Shown piece by piece: positions 22,383 through 30,263 of a DNA stretch of 64,000 bases. Position numbers and translations under genes: made by a program. The stretch's first letter is position 1. Every line of letters begins with the position of its first letter. The stretch is from Peteryoungia rhizophila (lineage in GTDB: Bacteria > Pseudomonadota > Alphaproteobacteria > Rhizobiales > Rhizobiaceae), in the NCBI RefSeq assembly GCF_004912145.1, contig NZ_STGT01000002.1:248001-312000 (forward strand), in the 5' to 3' direction. The notes beneath the pieces are model-generated. The model did no database searches. It saw only the letters and a program-made list of their open reading frames with translations, and was not told the DNA's origin.

Positions 22383-23009
22383 TCAATGGTAATCCGGTAC
22401 GCCCGGCATGGTGGTGAAGCCCGGAAGCGCGCGGAAGCGGCGCAGCCAGCGGCGAAGCGCCGGGTATTCGTCGTGGTCGATGCCGCAGTCGCGCGAGAGG
22501 GCAAAGCTCGGCAGGAGTGCCAAGTCGGCCAGCGTCGGGGTGCCGCCAACGAACCAGTCCGAGCCTTCGATCTGCCGGAGCGTCATGTGGTCTTCCATGA
22601 TGCGGAAGGCTTTGCGGGCGGCCTTGAGGTCGGCCTCGCTTGCCCCTTCGGAGGTGAAGAGGGCGGCCTCGCGCGCGTCCACGGCGGGCTTCAGCTCGCG
22701 GCCGGAAAAGCCCAGCCATTGCTGGACGCGTCCGAAGTCGCCGGGATCGGCAGGCAGCCAGGGGCTATCAGGCGCTTGGGCGCGAACGAGATAGGCCAGG
22801 ATGGCGGCGGTGCCGAAAAGCCTGACGTTGCCATCTTCAAGGATCGGCAGCGTGCCAGTCGGATTGAGCGCCAGCATATGCGGCTTTTCCTGCTCGCGGC
22901 CCGGTGCCTTGTCGACGGCAACTGTCTCGAAGGAGAGGCCGAGCATGGAGAGGAGAAGGCGGACGCGGAAACCGTTTTCGTCGAGGTGGTAGTCGTAAAG
23001 TCTGATCAT
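22383..23009 (-). CDS. glutathione S-transferase family protein
   Basis: 208 residues. Thioredoxin-like N-domain MIRLYDYHLDENGFRVRLLLSMLG with the glutathione contact NPTGTLPILEDG, then a helical C-domain with the N-cap motif GGTPTLADLALLPSF. The ATG at 23009 overlaps the stop of the Rieske gene in TGATG, so the two are translationally coupled; a GTG three bases earlier is the alternative. In aromatic-degradation operons such GSTs act in ring-cleavage or dehalogenation steps, but the substrate here is unknown. Confidence 0.87.
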   Translation of the reverse strand: MIRLYDYHLDENGFRVRLLLSMLGLSFETVAVDKAPGREQEKPHMLALNPTGTLPILEDGNVRLFGTAAILAYLVRAQAPDSPWLPADPGDFGRVQQWLGFSGRELKPAVDAREAALFTSEGASEADLKAARKAFRIMEDHMTLRQIEGSDWFVGGTPTLADLALLPSFALSRDCGIDHDEYPALRRWLRRFRALPGFTTMPGVPDYH

Positions 23010-23680
23010 CACGCGGCCTCCACCATCTGGGATTCAACGCGATTGCGCAGGTCCGTGGCCCAGAGAATCAGGTCGCGGCGGATGGCGGCGGAGGTGTTGC
23101 CGCTCACCGTGATGTGCAAGGCCGTCCGGCCGGCGTTGCGGGGCTGGGCTGCGATCAGGACAGCCACGTCGTAACCTTCGAAAGTCACTGTGCCGGTCTC
23201 GCTCGGGAGCGGCCTGTAACCCTCGGGTGGGGCTGCGGTCACCGCCAGCAGAGCCGCATTCGTCGGCAGGTCGAGGAAAAGGCTGCGAACTGCTTCGGCG
23301 GTCTCGGCAAGTGTCGAGAGGTCCGCTGCATCAGCCCCTTCCGGCGCCATCCAGACGATCCCGGCGCGTTCGGTTGCGGCAAAGGTTGGCACCTTGATGG
23401 TCTGGGGCACCTCGAGATCGGGGTGTGCCGGAATGTAGCGACACTGGCCGCCGGTATCGTAGCGCCAGCCGTGATAGAGGCAGGCGATATGGTCGCCGCG
23501 CACGAAGCCGAAGCTCATGCGCATGCCGCGATGCGGACAGCGATCCTCCCAGACATGGGCCTCGCCCTTGTCGTCGCGCCAGACAACACGCTCCTCGCCG
23601 TTGACGAGCGTTCCGGCAGAGGTTCCGGCTTCGATGTCGGCGGAGAGGGCAACGGGGATCCAGGGAGAGGCTGATGTCAT
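23009..23680 (-). CDS. Rieske [2Fe-2S] protein lacking an oxygenase catalytic domain
   Basis: 223 residues. The cluster ligands are clear: CPHRG and CLYHGW (C-x-H ... C-x2-H), with the surrounding VWEDRCPHRGMRMSFGFVRGDHIACLYHGWRYD typical of the N-terminal domain of aromatic-ring oxygenase alpha subunits rather than ferredoxins. After about residue 110 a short ~110-residue domain follows that has none of the mononuclear-iron motif expected. The missing catalytic part appears to be encoded by the divergent gene at 24075. Its start ATG overlaps the upstream small gene's end by four bases, and it is coupled to the GST downstream. Confidence 0.85.
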   Translation of the reverse strand: MTSASPWIPVALSADIEAGTSAGTLVNGEERVVWRDDKGEAHVWEDRCPHRGMRMSFGFVRGDHIACLYHGWRYDTGGQCRYIPAHPDLEVPQTIKVPTFAATERAGIVWMAPEGADAADLSTLAETAEAVRSLFLDLPTNAALLAVTAAPPEGYRPLPSETGTVTFEGYDVAVLIAAQPRNAGRTALHITVSGNTSAAIRRDLILWATDLRNRVESQMVEAA

Positions 23681-23958
23681 GATGCGGCCTTTGCGGGCAG
23701 GTCTTCGTCGGTTGGAAATCTCGTCACGTCGAGCACGATGCTGTCATAGGGGCCAAGGCTGACCGCCATTTCGAAGGCATCGATCAGGGCTTCCGGTCCC
23801 GAGAGTGTCAGGCGACAGCGATCGTGGTCGCAGGCGGCAATCGTGAGCCCGAGCGATAGCCGTGCCGCGCGATGTTCGGCAAAGGCGATGAAGCCAGCCG
23901 GCTCCAGCCTCCCGGAAAAGGTGAAGCCAACGGTCGAATGGTCGGCCTTTGCCGTCAT
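23677..23958 (-). CDS. small acylphosphatase-like protein
   Basis: 93 residues from an ATG at 23958; a TTG at 23985 would give 102. The body (FTFSGRLEPAGFIAFAEHRAARLSLGLTIAACDHDRCRLTLSGPEALIDAFEMAVSLGPYD) has the ordering of beta-alpha-beta-beta-alpha-beta acylphosphatases, including a SGPEALIDAFE helix, but the usual catalytic arginine in a GRVQGV motif is absent. The fold call is therefore tentative. It overlaps the Rieske gene by four bases and is the first gene of that minus-strand set, so it probably works with the oxygenase. Confidence 0.6.
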   Translation of the reverse strand: MTAKADHSTVGFTFSGRLEPAGFIAFAEHRAARLSLGLTIAACDHDRCRLTLSGPEALIDAFEMAVSLGPYDSIVLDVTRFPTDEDLPAKAAS

Positions 23959-24074
23959 CGGATGGGGATCAGTGTTGCCTTGCAATTGTGCGCGCTCTAA
24001 TTTTTGGGCAATCTAGCGGGCGACGAGATGGGGGTTCAAGTGGTTTCTCCCGTGCTCCAGAGGAAAGACAGACT

Positions 24075-24932
24075 ATGCAGAACGGTATCGACAAGGCGTC
24101 CCTTGATCAGTGGTATGTGCTCGATACCGAGGCGGTGATCCCGGTCGGCCGATCGCAGAACCGCTTGCTCGGGACGGATCTCACCGTCGTCAAACAGGCG
24201 GATGGGGCGATCGAGGTCTTTGCTGAGGGGCGGGCTGAGCCGCTGGCGCTTCGCCATCGCTTCGGCTTTCTCTGGGCGACGCTCGGCCAGCCCGAGCGCG
24301 AGATCTTTCCGCTGCCGGAGGCTGACGAGCCTGACCGACGCTACGTCCCCTGTGGCGTCGTGACTGTGAAGGCGTCCGGCCTCAGGATTGTCGAGAACTT
24401 TCTCGACATGGCGCATTTCCCCTTCGTGCATACCGATGTTCTGGGTGCGGAGCCGCATACGGAAGTGCAGAGCTACGATGTCGAGATCAGGCGCGAGGAA
24501 GACGAGGTCTGGGCGACGAATTGCACATTCTTCCAGCCGCAGGCGGCTCTGTCCGCATCCGACGGCATCACCACGCAATACATGTACCGGGTGATGACGC
24601 CGTTCACGACGATCCTCTACAAGACATGTCCCAACGCCACCAACCGTTGGGATGTCATCGGGCTCTTCGTCCAACCGCTTGATCCGGGCCGCTGCCGGGC
24701 GCATCCGATCATGTATCTGATCGACGATGTCTCGACGACGACGGAGCTCATCCATTTCCAGCAGATGATCTTTCTGCAGGACCGGATCATTCTGGAAAAC
24801 CAGCGGCCGGTGCTTCTGCCGCTCGAGCCGCGCAAGGAAGTGCCGACGCGGGCGGATGCCTCGTCCATCGCCTATCGCCGCTGGCTGAAGGAAAAGGGTG
24901 TGACTTACGGGGCGACGACAGTCGCCGCCTGA
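24075..24932 (+). CDS. ring-hydroxylating oxygenase catalytic protein lacking its Rieske cluster
   Basis: 285 residues. The mononuclear iron motif of the VanA-type oxygenases is present: ENFLDMAHFPFVHTDVLG (D and two H). The N-terminal ~95 residues retain the strand pattern of a Rieske domain (DQWYVLDTEAVIPVGRSQNRLLGTDLTVV ... RHRFGFLWATLG) but contain no C-x-H or C-x2-H, so no [2Fe-2S] site. It probably oxidises an aromatic or methoxy/amine substrate with electrons from the divergent Rieske protein 395 bases away. ATG at 24075 is chosen because GGAAAGACA precedes it and homology starts there; an earlier in-frame ATG at 23949 overlaps the divergent gene. Confidence 0.82.
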   Translation: MQNGIDKASLDQWYVLDTEAVIPVGRSQNRLLGTDLTVVKQADGAIEVFAEGRAEPLALRHRFGFLWATLGQPEREIFPLPEADEPDRRYVPCGVVTVKASGLRIVENFLDMAHFPFVHTDVLGAEPHTEVQSYDVEIRREEDEVWATNCTFFQPQAALSASDGITTQYMYRVMTPFTTILYKTCPNATNRWDVIGLFVQPLDPGRCRAHPIMYLIDDVSTTTELIHFQQMIFLQDRIILENQRPVLLPLEPRKEVPTRADASSIAYRRWLKEKGVTYGATTVAA

Positions 24933-24941
24933 GGCAACAAA

Positions 24942-24969
24942 AAACCCGGAAGCGGGGGCTTCCGGGTTT
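24942..24969. terminator. bidirectional intrinsic terminator
   Basis: AAACCCGGAAGC and GCTTCCGGGTTT form a 12-bp stem around GGGG, with A-runs on one side and T-runs on the other. It serves the oxygenase gene on the plus strand and the convergent csbD gene. Confidence 0.85.
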
Positions 24970-24993
24970 CCGGCATCGTAAAACCTGGCTGTC

Positions 24994-25191
24994 TTAGTTG
25001 CGGGTCATCCAGTCGTCGATCTCACGATCGGCTTCTTCCTGGGTCTTGCCGTAGGCAGCCTGAATCTTGCCGGAGAGTTCCTTGCGCTTGCCGGCGATGA
25101 CGTCGAGATCGTCACCTGTCAACTTGCCCCACTGGGTCTGGGCCTTGCCCTTGAACTGCTCCCAATTGCCTTCGATCTGGTTCCAATTCAT
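24994..25191 (-). CDS. CsbD-family stress protein
   Basis: 65 residues, the whole length a CsbD domain: NWNQIEGNWEQFKGKAQTQWGKLTGDDLDVIAGKRKELSGKIQ. Small hydrophilic stress proteins of this family are induced by general stress sigma factors; molecular function is unknown. An EcfG-type promoter lies directly upstream on the same strand (25246-25270), supporting that control. The gene converges on the oxygenase and shares its terminator. Confidence 0.92.
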   Translation of the reverse strand: MNWNQIEGNWEQFKGKAQTQWGKLTGDDLDVIAGKRKELSGKIQAAYGKTQEEADREIDDWMTRN

Positions 25192-25245
25192 CGGTGTTCT
25201 CCCGTGTCTGGTGAAATGTCGAGGCGTGATGTCCTCGGGGCAGAA

Positions 25246-25270
25246 AACGTCGTCTCAGCGGAGAAGTTCC
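25246..25270 (-). promoter_or_regulatory. EcfG-type promoter of csbD
   Basis: On the minus strand GGAAC is followed after exactly 16 bases by CGTT. This is the rhizobial RpoE2/EcfG consensus. It is placed about 55 bases before the csbD start. Confidence 0.85.
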
Positions 25271-25341
25271 GTCGTTTCTTCGAGCGGCGAGGACCCGAAA
25301 GTGTCTCCGACATTGCTGGTGACATAATCTCGGGGATCATT

Positions 25342-25366
25342 GGAACACTCACCCCCGCTCGGCGTT
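25342..25366 (+). promoter_or_regulatory. EcfG-type promoter of the DUF883 gene
   Basis: GGAAC (25342-25346), 16 bases, CGTT (25363-25366), about 45 bases before the ATG at 25411. Perfect match to the EcfG consensus. Confidence 0.85.
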
Positions 25367-25410
25367 TCTGTCGGGAACAGCAATCGATTGAACGAACGAA
25401 GGACATACCC

Positions 25411-25764
25411 ATGGCCCAGATACCGAGCGCCTCCACTAACAAGATCGAAGACACGGCGAACGATCTTGCCGACCGGATCGAAGCGAAGGCCGATTCCGTC
25501 GGCGGCGCTACCACGGATGACATTCAGGCCGATCTGGAAGCTCTTCGCCGCGATATCGCCGCGCTAACGCAGACGGTTGCCTCCTTCGGCAGCAGCAAGA
25601 TTCGTCAGGCAGGCGAGACATCGCAGCAGTATGTCGACAGCGCCCGTGAAGGCATCGCGAATGTCGAGGAGGAGTTGGAAGCCTATGTGCATCAGCGCCC
25701 GTTCCAGTCGCTCGCCATCGCGGCGGGTGTCGGTTACGTGCTCGCATTGATCACCCGGCGCTAA
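25411..25764 (+). CDS. ElaB/YqjD/DUF883-family membrane-anchored protein
   Basis: 117 residues. A long helical part (about 15-85, NKIEDTANDLADRIEAKADSV ... RDIAALTQTVASFG) ends in one hydrophobic anchor, FQSLAIAAGVGYVLALITRR, the DUF883 signature. The relatives ElaB/YqjD bind ribosomes at the membrane in stationary phase. Start ATG at 25411 is preceded by GAAGGACATACCC. The EcfG promoter at 25342 and the holin-like gene two bases downstream place it in a stress operon. Confidence 0.88.
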   Translation: MAQIPSASTNKIEDTANDLADRIEAKADSVGGATTDDIQADLEALRRDIAALTQTVASFGSSKIRQAGETSQQYVDSAREGIANVEEELEAYVHQRPFQSLAIAAGVGYVLALITRR

Positions 25765-25766
25765 TC

Positions 25767-26216
25767 ATGTTCCCACTCTTCAGGCAACTCGGCATCCTCG
25801 CCTTCGGCAGGGTGCAGCCCACCGCCACCCGCATCACGCGCTCCCTCATCGGGGGCGCAATTGTCGGTGTTCTGGCGCTCACCGCCTATGTGGCTCTGTT
25901 GTTGGCGCTCGGCTTCTACCTGTCCAGCGAGCTCGGCGCGATCTATGCGGCGCTGGTCATTGCAGGTCTGACCGCTGTGTGTGGCGTGATCGTCATTCTC
26001 GTGATCCAGGTCATGAACAAGGCGACCGAACGGCGCATGGAGGCACGTCGCCGTGCGGCGAAGTCGCAGCTGCCAGATCCCATGACATTGCAATTGCTCG
26101 CGGGCGTTCCTGCAATGATGAAGGGGCGGTCCTTGCTGACAACGGCGGCAATTGCCGCGCTGGTCTTCGGGGTTGCGAAGATGCAGGGTGTCGGTCGGGA
26201 CGGGCGTGACGACTAG
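25767..26216 (+). CDS. small integral membrane protein, phage-holin/DUF1469-like
   Basis: 149 residues with two adjacent membrane helices (about 27-50, IGGAIVGVLALTAYVALLLALGFYL, and 57-82) and a third near 125-140. The pattern resembles the holin-superfamily III/DUF1469 proteins that follow YqjD in enterobacterial yqjCDE. It starts two bases after the DUF883 stop and so shares that EcfG promoter. No lysis genes are nearby, so a holin function is unlikely; a stress-membrane role is more plausible. Confidence 0.75.
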   Translation: MFPLFRQLGILAFGRVQPTATRITRSLIGGAIVGVLALTAYVALLLALGFYLSSELGAIYAALVIAGLTAVCGVIVILVIQVMNKATERRMEARRRAAKSQLPDPMTLQLLAGVPAMMKGRSLLTTAAIAALVFGVAKMQGVGRDGRDD

Positions 26217-26274
26217 GGGAGTTAAATCCTGTGCGGCCAGTGGCGGAGGTCTCTGGCCGTTTTCGGCCGAGTGC

Positions 26275-26472
26275 CTATTTCTTCGCCTTGGATTCCGCGT
26301 CGTGCAGTCGTTCCAGGAGGTCAAGCAGGTGGGACGGCGTGCCCTCGTCGATGATGCCGTCGTAATAGCCACGCAGCTTCGAAGCGATCATCGCATTGGC
26401 GTTCTGGCGTTGTGCTTCGGAGGGCTTTTTCGATTTCGCCGACTTGTCCGCAGGGCCTTCAGCCATGTTCAT
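26275..26472 (-). CDS. nepR: NepR-type anti-sigma factor, paralogue 1 (rsiA1-like)
   Basis: 65 residues. The helical core MIASKLRGYYDGIIDEGTPSHLLDLLERLHDAESKA matches NepR, the anti-sigma factor that sequesters EcfG until phosphorylated PhyR displaces it. The N-terminal tail is short and basic. It is divergent from phyR, the classic NepR partner order. A second nepR lies at 30612 in front of ecfG. Start could also be the ATG two codons in. A weak GGAAC-N16-CCTT lies upstream. Confidence 0.85.
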   Translation of the reverse strand: MNMAEGPADKSAKSKKPSEAQRQNANAMIASKLRGYYDGIIDEGTPSHLLDLLERLHDAESKAKK

Positions 26473-26515
26473 CCAGTTCCATTGTTTTTCTAGGCCGGGT
26501 GAGAATTACGCTTAT

Positions 26516-26540
26516 AAGGTTTCGGATGCAAAAAAGTTCC
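26516..26540 (-). promoter_or_regulatory. possible weak EcfG promoter of nepR paralogue 1
   Basis: On the minus strand GGAAC (26540-26536), 16 bases, then CCTT in place of CGTT. It is back to back with the perfect phyR promoter. The -10 deviates, so it may be weak or not used. Confidence 0.4.
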
Positions 26541-26548
26541 ACAGGGCC

Positions 26549-26573
26549 GGAACTTTTTTCCAGGCTCCACGTT
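26549..26573 (+). promoter_or_regulatory. EcfG-type promoter of phyR
   Basis: GGAAC (26549-26553), 16 bases, CGTT (26570-26573), 45 bases before the phyR ATG. It implies feedback of EcfG on its own activator. Confidence 0.85.
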
Positions 26574-26617
26574 TTCACCCGAGTCCGCACCTTGTTCCAT
26601 ATCGATTGGAGAACTGC

Positions 26618-27412
26618 ATGTCCCTTACTGCCCGCGTCGCTGTCCACCTTCCCTATCTGAGGCGATATGCGCGCGCCGTCACCGGCTCGCAGACATCCGG
26701 AGATGCCTATGTCGCTGCCGTTCTGGAAGCTCTCATCGCCGACATCTCGATCTTTCCGGACACGGGGGATGATCGCGTAGCACTCTACAAGCTGTTCGTG
26801 ACCATCTACGATTCCACCAAGGTGGAGCTTCCGCAGATCACCTCGCCGTTTGCCTGGGAAAAGCGAGCTGCGGCAAACCTCGCATCCGTGCCGACCCGTG
26901 CGCGTCACGCTTTCCTTCTGATCACCGTCGAAGGTTTTTCGACGACCGAGGCCGCCGCCATTCTCAGTGTCGGTGACAGCGAGTTCAACGCCCTGTTCAA
27001 CGAAGCATCGATGGAGATCTCGCGGCAGGTCGCGACCGATATCATGATCATCGAGGACGAGCCGCTGATTGCACTCGACATCGAGCAGATGGTCGAGGAT
27101 CTGGGCCATCGCGTGACCGGCATCGCCCGTACGCATGCCGAGGCCGTCGATCTCTACAAGCGCACTAGCCCGAAGATGGTGCTGGCCGACATTCAGCTTG
27201 CAGATGGCTCGTCGGGTATCGATGCGGTCAACGACATCCTCAAGGTCGACACGATCCCGGTTATCTTCATCACGGCCTTCCCGGAGCGTCTGTTGACCGG
27301 AGAACGACCTGAGCCCGCCTTCCTCGTCACCAAGCCTTTCAACCCCGACATGGTAAAGGCCCTGATCAGCCAGGCACTGTTCTTCAATGAGCGTGTGGCA
27401 GAGCAGGCATAG
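26618..27412 (+). CDS. phyR: PhyR general stress response regulator (anti-anti-sigma)
   Basis: 264 residues, the normal length. An N-terminal sigma-like domain (about 1-130, LTARVAVHLPYLRRYARAVTG ... TTEAAAILSVGDSEFNALF) mimics EcfG, followed by a receiver domain: acidic pocket E146-D147, phosphoacceptor D191 in VLADIQL, T219 in FITA and K239 in VTKPF. When phosphorylated the sigma-like domain binds NepR and frees EcfG. The start at 26618 lies 45 bases after a perfect EcfG promoter. Named rsiB1 in S. meliloti. The HWE kinase follows 25 bases later. Confidence 0.95.
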   Translation: MSLTARVAVHLPYLRRYARAVTGSQTSGDAYVAAVLEALIADISIFPDTGDDRVALYKLFVTIYDSTKVELPQITSPFAWEKRAAANLASVPTRARHAFLLITVEGFSTTEAAAILSVGDSEFNALFNEASMEISRQVATDIMIIEDEPLIALDIEQMVEDLGHRVTGIARTHAEAVDLYKRTSPKMVLADIQLADGSSGIDAVNDILKVDTIPVIFITAFPERLLTGERPEPAFLVTKPFNPDMVKALISQALFFNERVAEQA

Positions 27413-27437
27413 TTTTAAACGAGGATGATGGGCGAGG

Positions 27438-28484
27438 TTGCAGCGCCATGCTGCCCGCCGGGCCAACAAGCCGAACGACGGCGGAGCAGGACACTTGGTA
27501 CATCGACTGACATGGTTTGAACCTCAGCGCGGCGACGAGCAGCTGCGGGAGTTCTTCATAACCGCGCTCATCGACATGGGCGCCAGCCTTATCCTTCAGG
27601 ATAAGGACGGAACATATGTGTGCATCACTTCATTGCCGGCCCGTTGGCGCATGCCGCCCGGTACGGTTCCTTCCGACAGCTCTGTCTTCGGACCTGAGAT
27701 CGGCCAGAAACTGGCCGATTTGAAGTCTGGGCTGGTGAAGTCGGGGGACCGGGCGGAATTGGAAATCGAGGCAGGTGACGACACCTTCTTCGAGTTCCGT
27801 TGTCGCATGGTTGAAATGACGGATCACGACCTGCACCTCATCACCGTGGTGATCGACCGCACCGAGGACCGTCGCCGCGAGAGGCTTTTGCGTGCTCTGT
27901 TGCGCGAGGTCAGTCACCGATCGAAGAACCTGCTCGCGATCATCCAGAGCATCGCTTCGCAAACGGCGCGGTATTCGGGGACGCTCGACATGTTCCTCGG
28001 CAAGTTCCGCGGAAGGCTGCATGCGCTTTCGCAGTCGCAGGATCTGATCACCGATTCCAGTTGGCGTGGAGCCTATTTCCGCGACCTTCTCAAGCAGCAG
28101 GTTGATCGCTACGTCCAGGAGAACGCGGATCTCGTAAAGGTTTCAGGCGATGACGTGCTGCTGACCCCGAACGCTTCGCTGCATATCGGGCTGGCCCTTC
28201 ACGAGCTCGTGGTGAATGCCGTCAGTCACGGGGAATTCTTGCAACGGCGTCAGCCCATCGAGGTTTCCTGCGAAAAGATCCAGACGGCGGAGGGTCCTTC
28301 GGTGTTGATCCTCTGGACCGAGCCCTTCACGCCACGCGGTGATGAAGACTCCAAGGCGGCGCGTTTCGGGAGCACCGTTCTGGAACGTGTCGTGCCAGCC
28401 TCGGTCAATGGTGAGGCCAAGCATGAACTGAGCGATGGGCGTGTGCGTTACGAACTGCGTTTCCCGCTCGAAATGTTCGACTAA
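27438..28484 (+). CDS. HWE/HisKA_2-family sensor histidine kinase
   Basis: 348 residues if the TTG at 27438 is used; the start is uncertain because no ATG occurs before codon 47. A short PAS-like sensor region (about 35-140) leads to the H-box LLREVSHRSKNLLAIIQSIASQ with H160, N-box ALHELVVNAVSHG and the W-x-E of HWE kinases (LILWTEPF). No membrane helix is visible, so it is cytoplasmic. It is the likely PhyR kinase/phosphatase, 25 bases downstream of phyR and presumably in the same transcript. Confidence 0.88.
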   Translation: MQRHAARRANKPNDGGAGHLVHRLTWFEPQRGDEQLREFFITALIDMGASLILQDKDGTYVCITSLPARWRMPPGTVPSDSSVFGPEIGQKLADLKSGLVKSGDRAELEIEAGDDTFFEFRCRMVEMTDHDLHLITVVIDRTEDRRRERLLRALLREVSHRSKNLLAIIQSIASQTARYSGTLDMFLGKFRGRLHALSQSQDLITDSSWRGAYFRDLLKQQVDRYVQENADLVKVSGDDVLLTPNASLHIGLALHELVVNAVSHGEFLQRRQPIEVSCEKIQTAEGPSVLILWTEPFTPRGDEDSKAARFGSTVLERVVPASVNGEAKHELSDGRVRYELRFPLEMFD

Positions 28485-28530
28485 TTCCGCTCGCGCCCGG
28501 TCCGGCGTCTACCTGAAAGAAGACGAGTCC

Positions 28531-29592
28531 ATGCGCCTGTTCAGTTGCAGCAACTGCGCCAATGTCGTGCATTTCGAAAACGACGGCTGCGTCACCTGCG
28601 GTGCGCGGCTTGCTTTCCGCCCGGCGTCACTCGACATGGTGGCGCTGGAAGTGTCGGGCACGCATGTGCTGGAACGGGGGCAAATCCTTCCAGCGCCCGT
28701 CAGCCCGTGCGCCAATGCTGCGCTCGGGGGATGCAACTGGCTGGTCGATGATGGCGACGGCAGCGGCTTCTGTGTCGCTTGCCGGCACAATGTGACCATT
28801 CCGGATCTCTCCATCCATGAAAATCTGCAGAACTGGCAGAAGATCGAACTCGCCAAGCGCGGCCTGTTCTACTCACTCCTGCGCTTCAAGCTGCCGCTTG
28901 CCACGCGAACCGAAGCCCCCGAAAATGGGCTCGGCTTCGAATTTCTGGCCGATGACGCCGAGGTCGGCGGAGAGGGGCCGGTGCTGACTGGTCATGCAGA
29001 GGGCCTGATCACGCTCAACATCGCGGAGGCGTCCGATGCCGAGCGGGAAGCACGGCGCGTGGCGCTGGGTGAGCCGTTTCGCACGTTGCTGGGCCACTTC
29101 CGGCATGAGGTGGCGCATTATTACTGGAACGTCCTCGTTCGCGATCGGGGCGCCTTCGATGCCTGCCGCGCGGTGTTCGGCGACGAACGCCAGGATTATG
29201 GTGCAGCGCTGAAGCGTCACTATGCGGAAGGGCCACCCCTCGGCTGGGAGAGCAACTTCATTTCCGCTTATGCGGCAAGTCATCCGTGGGAAGATTTCGC
29301 GGAAACATTTGCCCATTACTTCCATATCGTCGATGCACTGGACACCGCTGATGCCTTCGGGCTCAGAACCAATCCCGATGTCGAAGCCGATATGCCGGAG
29401 ATCGAACTCAAGCGGACCTTCGACAGCTATACTGTCGAGAGGGCAGAGGCTCTTATCCGCGCCTGGGTGCCATTGACACTCGCGATCAACAGCATCAATC
29501 GCAGCATGGGCCAGCCGGATCTCTACCCTTTCGTCTTGTCCGAACCCGTTTTCGACAAGCTGCGGTTCATTCACGCCCTCATCCACTCCTGA
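28531..29592 (+). CDS. putative zinc-binding metallopeptidase (COG4307/DUF2248-like)
   Basis: 353 residues. An N-terminal zinc ribbon, CSNC ... CVTC within the first 25 residues, and a second pair in CNWLVDD...CVAC, precede a peptidase-like region with HFRHEVAHYYW (HExxH type) and downstream EDFAETFAHYFHIVDAL carrying a third ligand candidate. This matches a family annotated as putative zinc-binding metallopeptidase; substrate is unknown. ATG at 28531 follows a 46-base gap after the kinase; GAAAGAAGACGAG lies upstream. It continues the phyR-kinase block on the same strand. Confidence 0.85.
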   Translation: MRLFSCSNCANVVHFENDGCVTCGARLAFRPASLDMVALEVSGTHVLERGQILPAPVSPCANAALGGCNWLVDDGDGSGFCVACRHNVTIPDLSIHENLQNWQKIELAKRGLFYSLLRFKLPLATRTEAPENGLGFEFLADDAEVGGEGPVLTGHAEGLITLNIAEASDAEREARRVALGEPFRTLLGHFRHEVAHYYWNVLVRDRGAFDACRAVFGDERQDYGAALKRHYAEGPPLGWESNFISAYAASHPWEDFAETFAHYFHIVDALDTADAFGLRTNPDVEADMPEIELKRTFDSYTVERAEALIRAWVPLTLAINSINRSMGQPDLYPFVLSEPVFDKLRFIHALIHS

Positions 29593-29619
29593 GCTTTCTG
29601 CCGGCGCTGGGGTGCTATC

Positions 29620-29644
29620 GGAACCTCTGTCAAGTCTCTGCGTT
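29620..29644 (+). promoter_or_regulatory. EcfG-type promoter of the small-protein operon
   Basis: GGAAC (29620-29624), 16 bases, CGTT (29641-29644), 28 bases upstream of the ATG at 29672. Perfect consensus. Confidence 0.85.
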
Positions 29645-29671
29645 AACGTTTGAGTAACACGGAGACCGATC

Positions 29672-30007
29672 ATGAACAGTATGGCTGCCCTTCTGGTCAT
29701 TGTGGCCTGTCATCCGCAAGACACGAGCTGTCTGCAGGATCCGGTTGCGGTTATTTCTTACGATACGGACGATGCTTGCTATCAGGCGCTGCCGAAAGAA
29801 CTTCAGCGCGCCAAGGCCATGACTGATGTGATCTACGGCGACTGCTTCCCCGTTGCCGCCGATCTGGTTGCGGGCCGCAACATTCGCCAAACCATCAACC
29901 CTGAGAAGCTTGCTGTCCTCGACAGTCCCGTCAACACGGCGGGCCCGACCGAAGCCCAGGCCTTGGTGCCACCCATTCCCGCTGACCGGTATGGAGCAAT
30001 GCGATGA
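29672..30007 (+). CDS. hypothetical small Cys-containing protein, stress operon
   Basis: 111 residues; not recognised. The N-terminus MNSMAALLVIVACHPQDTSC is hydrophobic for about 10 residues and could be a short signal. Four cysteines (ACHP, SCLQ, ACYQ, DCFP) could form two disulfides after export. The start has CGGAGACC upstream. The EcfG promoter ends 28 bases before it and the next gene overlaps by ATGA, so expression under general stress is likely. Confidence 0.8.
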   Translation: MNSMAALLVIVACHPQDTSCLQDPVAVISYDTDDACYQALPKELQRAKAMTDVIYGDCFPVAADLVAGRNIRQTINPEKLAVLDSPVNTAGPTEAQALVPPIPADRYGAMR

Positions 30008-30195
30008 CTTCACCTGTTTCGCCAACCCCGGACGCTTCTCGGATCGATGCGCAGAACCGTCACATCGCGCAAGAGGCCGGGCTTGACCAGGATCTCGAAT
30101 CCCAGGTGCCGCCCCGCTATGGCGCCTTTACGGTCACGACGCTCGGTGTCATCCTGGTCCTGATGGTTGCCGCCGTGATTTGGATCATCATTTGA
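30004..30195 (+). CDS. small single-pass membrane protein
   Basis: 63 residues. A polar N-terminal part (SPVSPTPDASRIDAQNRHIAQEAGLDQDLESQV) is followed by one C-terminal helix FTVTTLGVILVLMVAAVIWIII that is membrane spanning. It overlaps the previous gene by four bases and ends just before a bidirectional terminator. No family recognised. Confidence 0.75.
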   Translation: MTSPVSPTPDASRIDAQNRHIAQEAGLDQDLESQVPPRYGAFTVTTLGVILVLMVAAVIWIII

Positions 30196-30215
30196 ATCGG
30201 CGTTATTGAAAAAAA

Positions 30216-30249
30216 GAGGCCGCGCCCCTCGGGGCACGGCCTCGTTTTT
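30216..30249. terminator. bidirectional intrinsic terminator
   Basis: GAGGCCGCGCCCC pairs with GGGGCACGGCCTC with one mismatch, loop TC, flanked by an A-run before and TTTTT after. It ends the small-protein operon and, on the other strand, the DUF1328 gene at 30264. Confidence 0.85.
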
Positions 30250-30263
30250 GATCCAGCTTGCGA

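Noticed and set aside
25767-26216. Holin-like gene as a prophage trace
   Set aside because: No endolysin, integrase or phage structural gene nearby; it sits in an EcfG-driven operon after DUF883 as in yqjDE-type loci.
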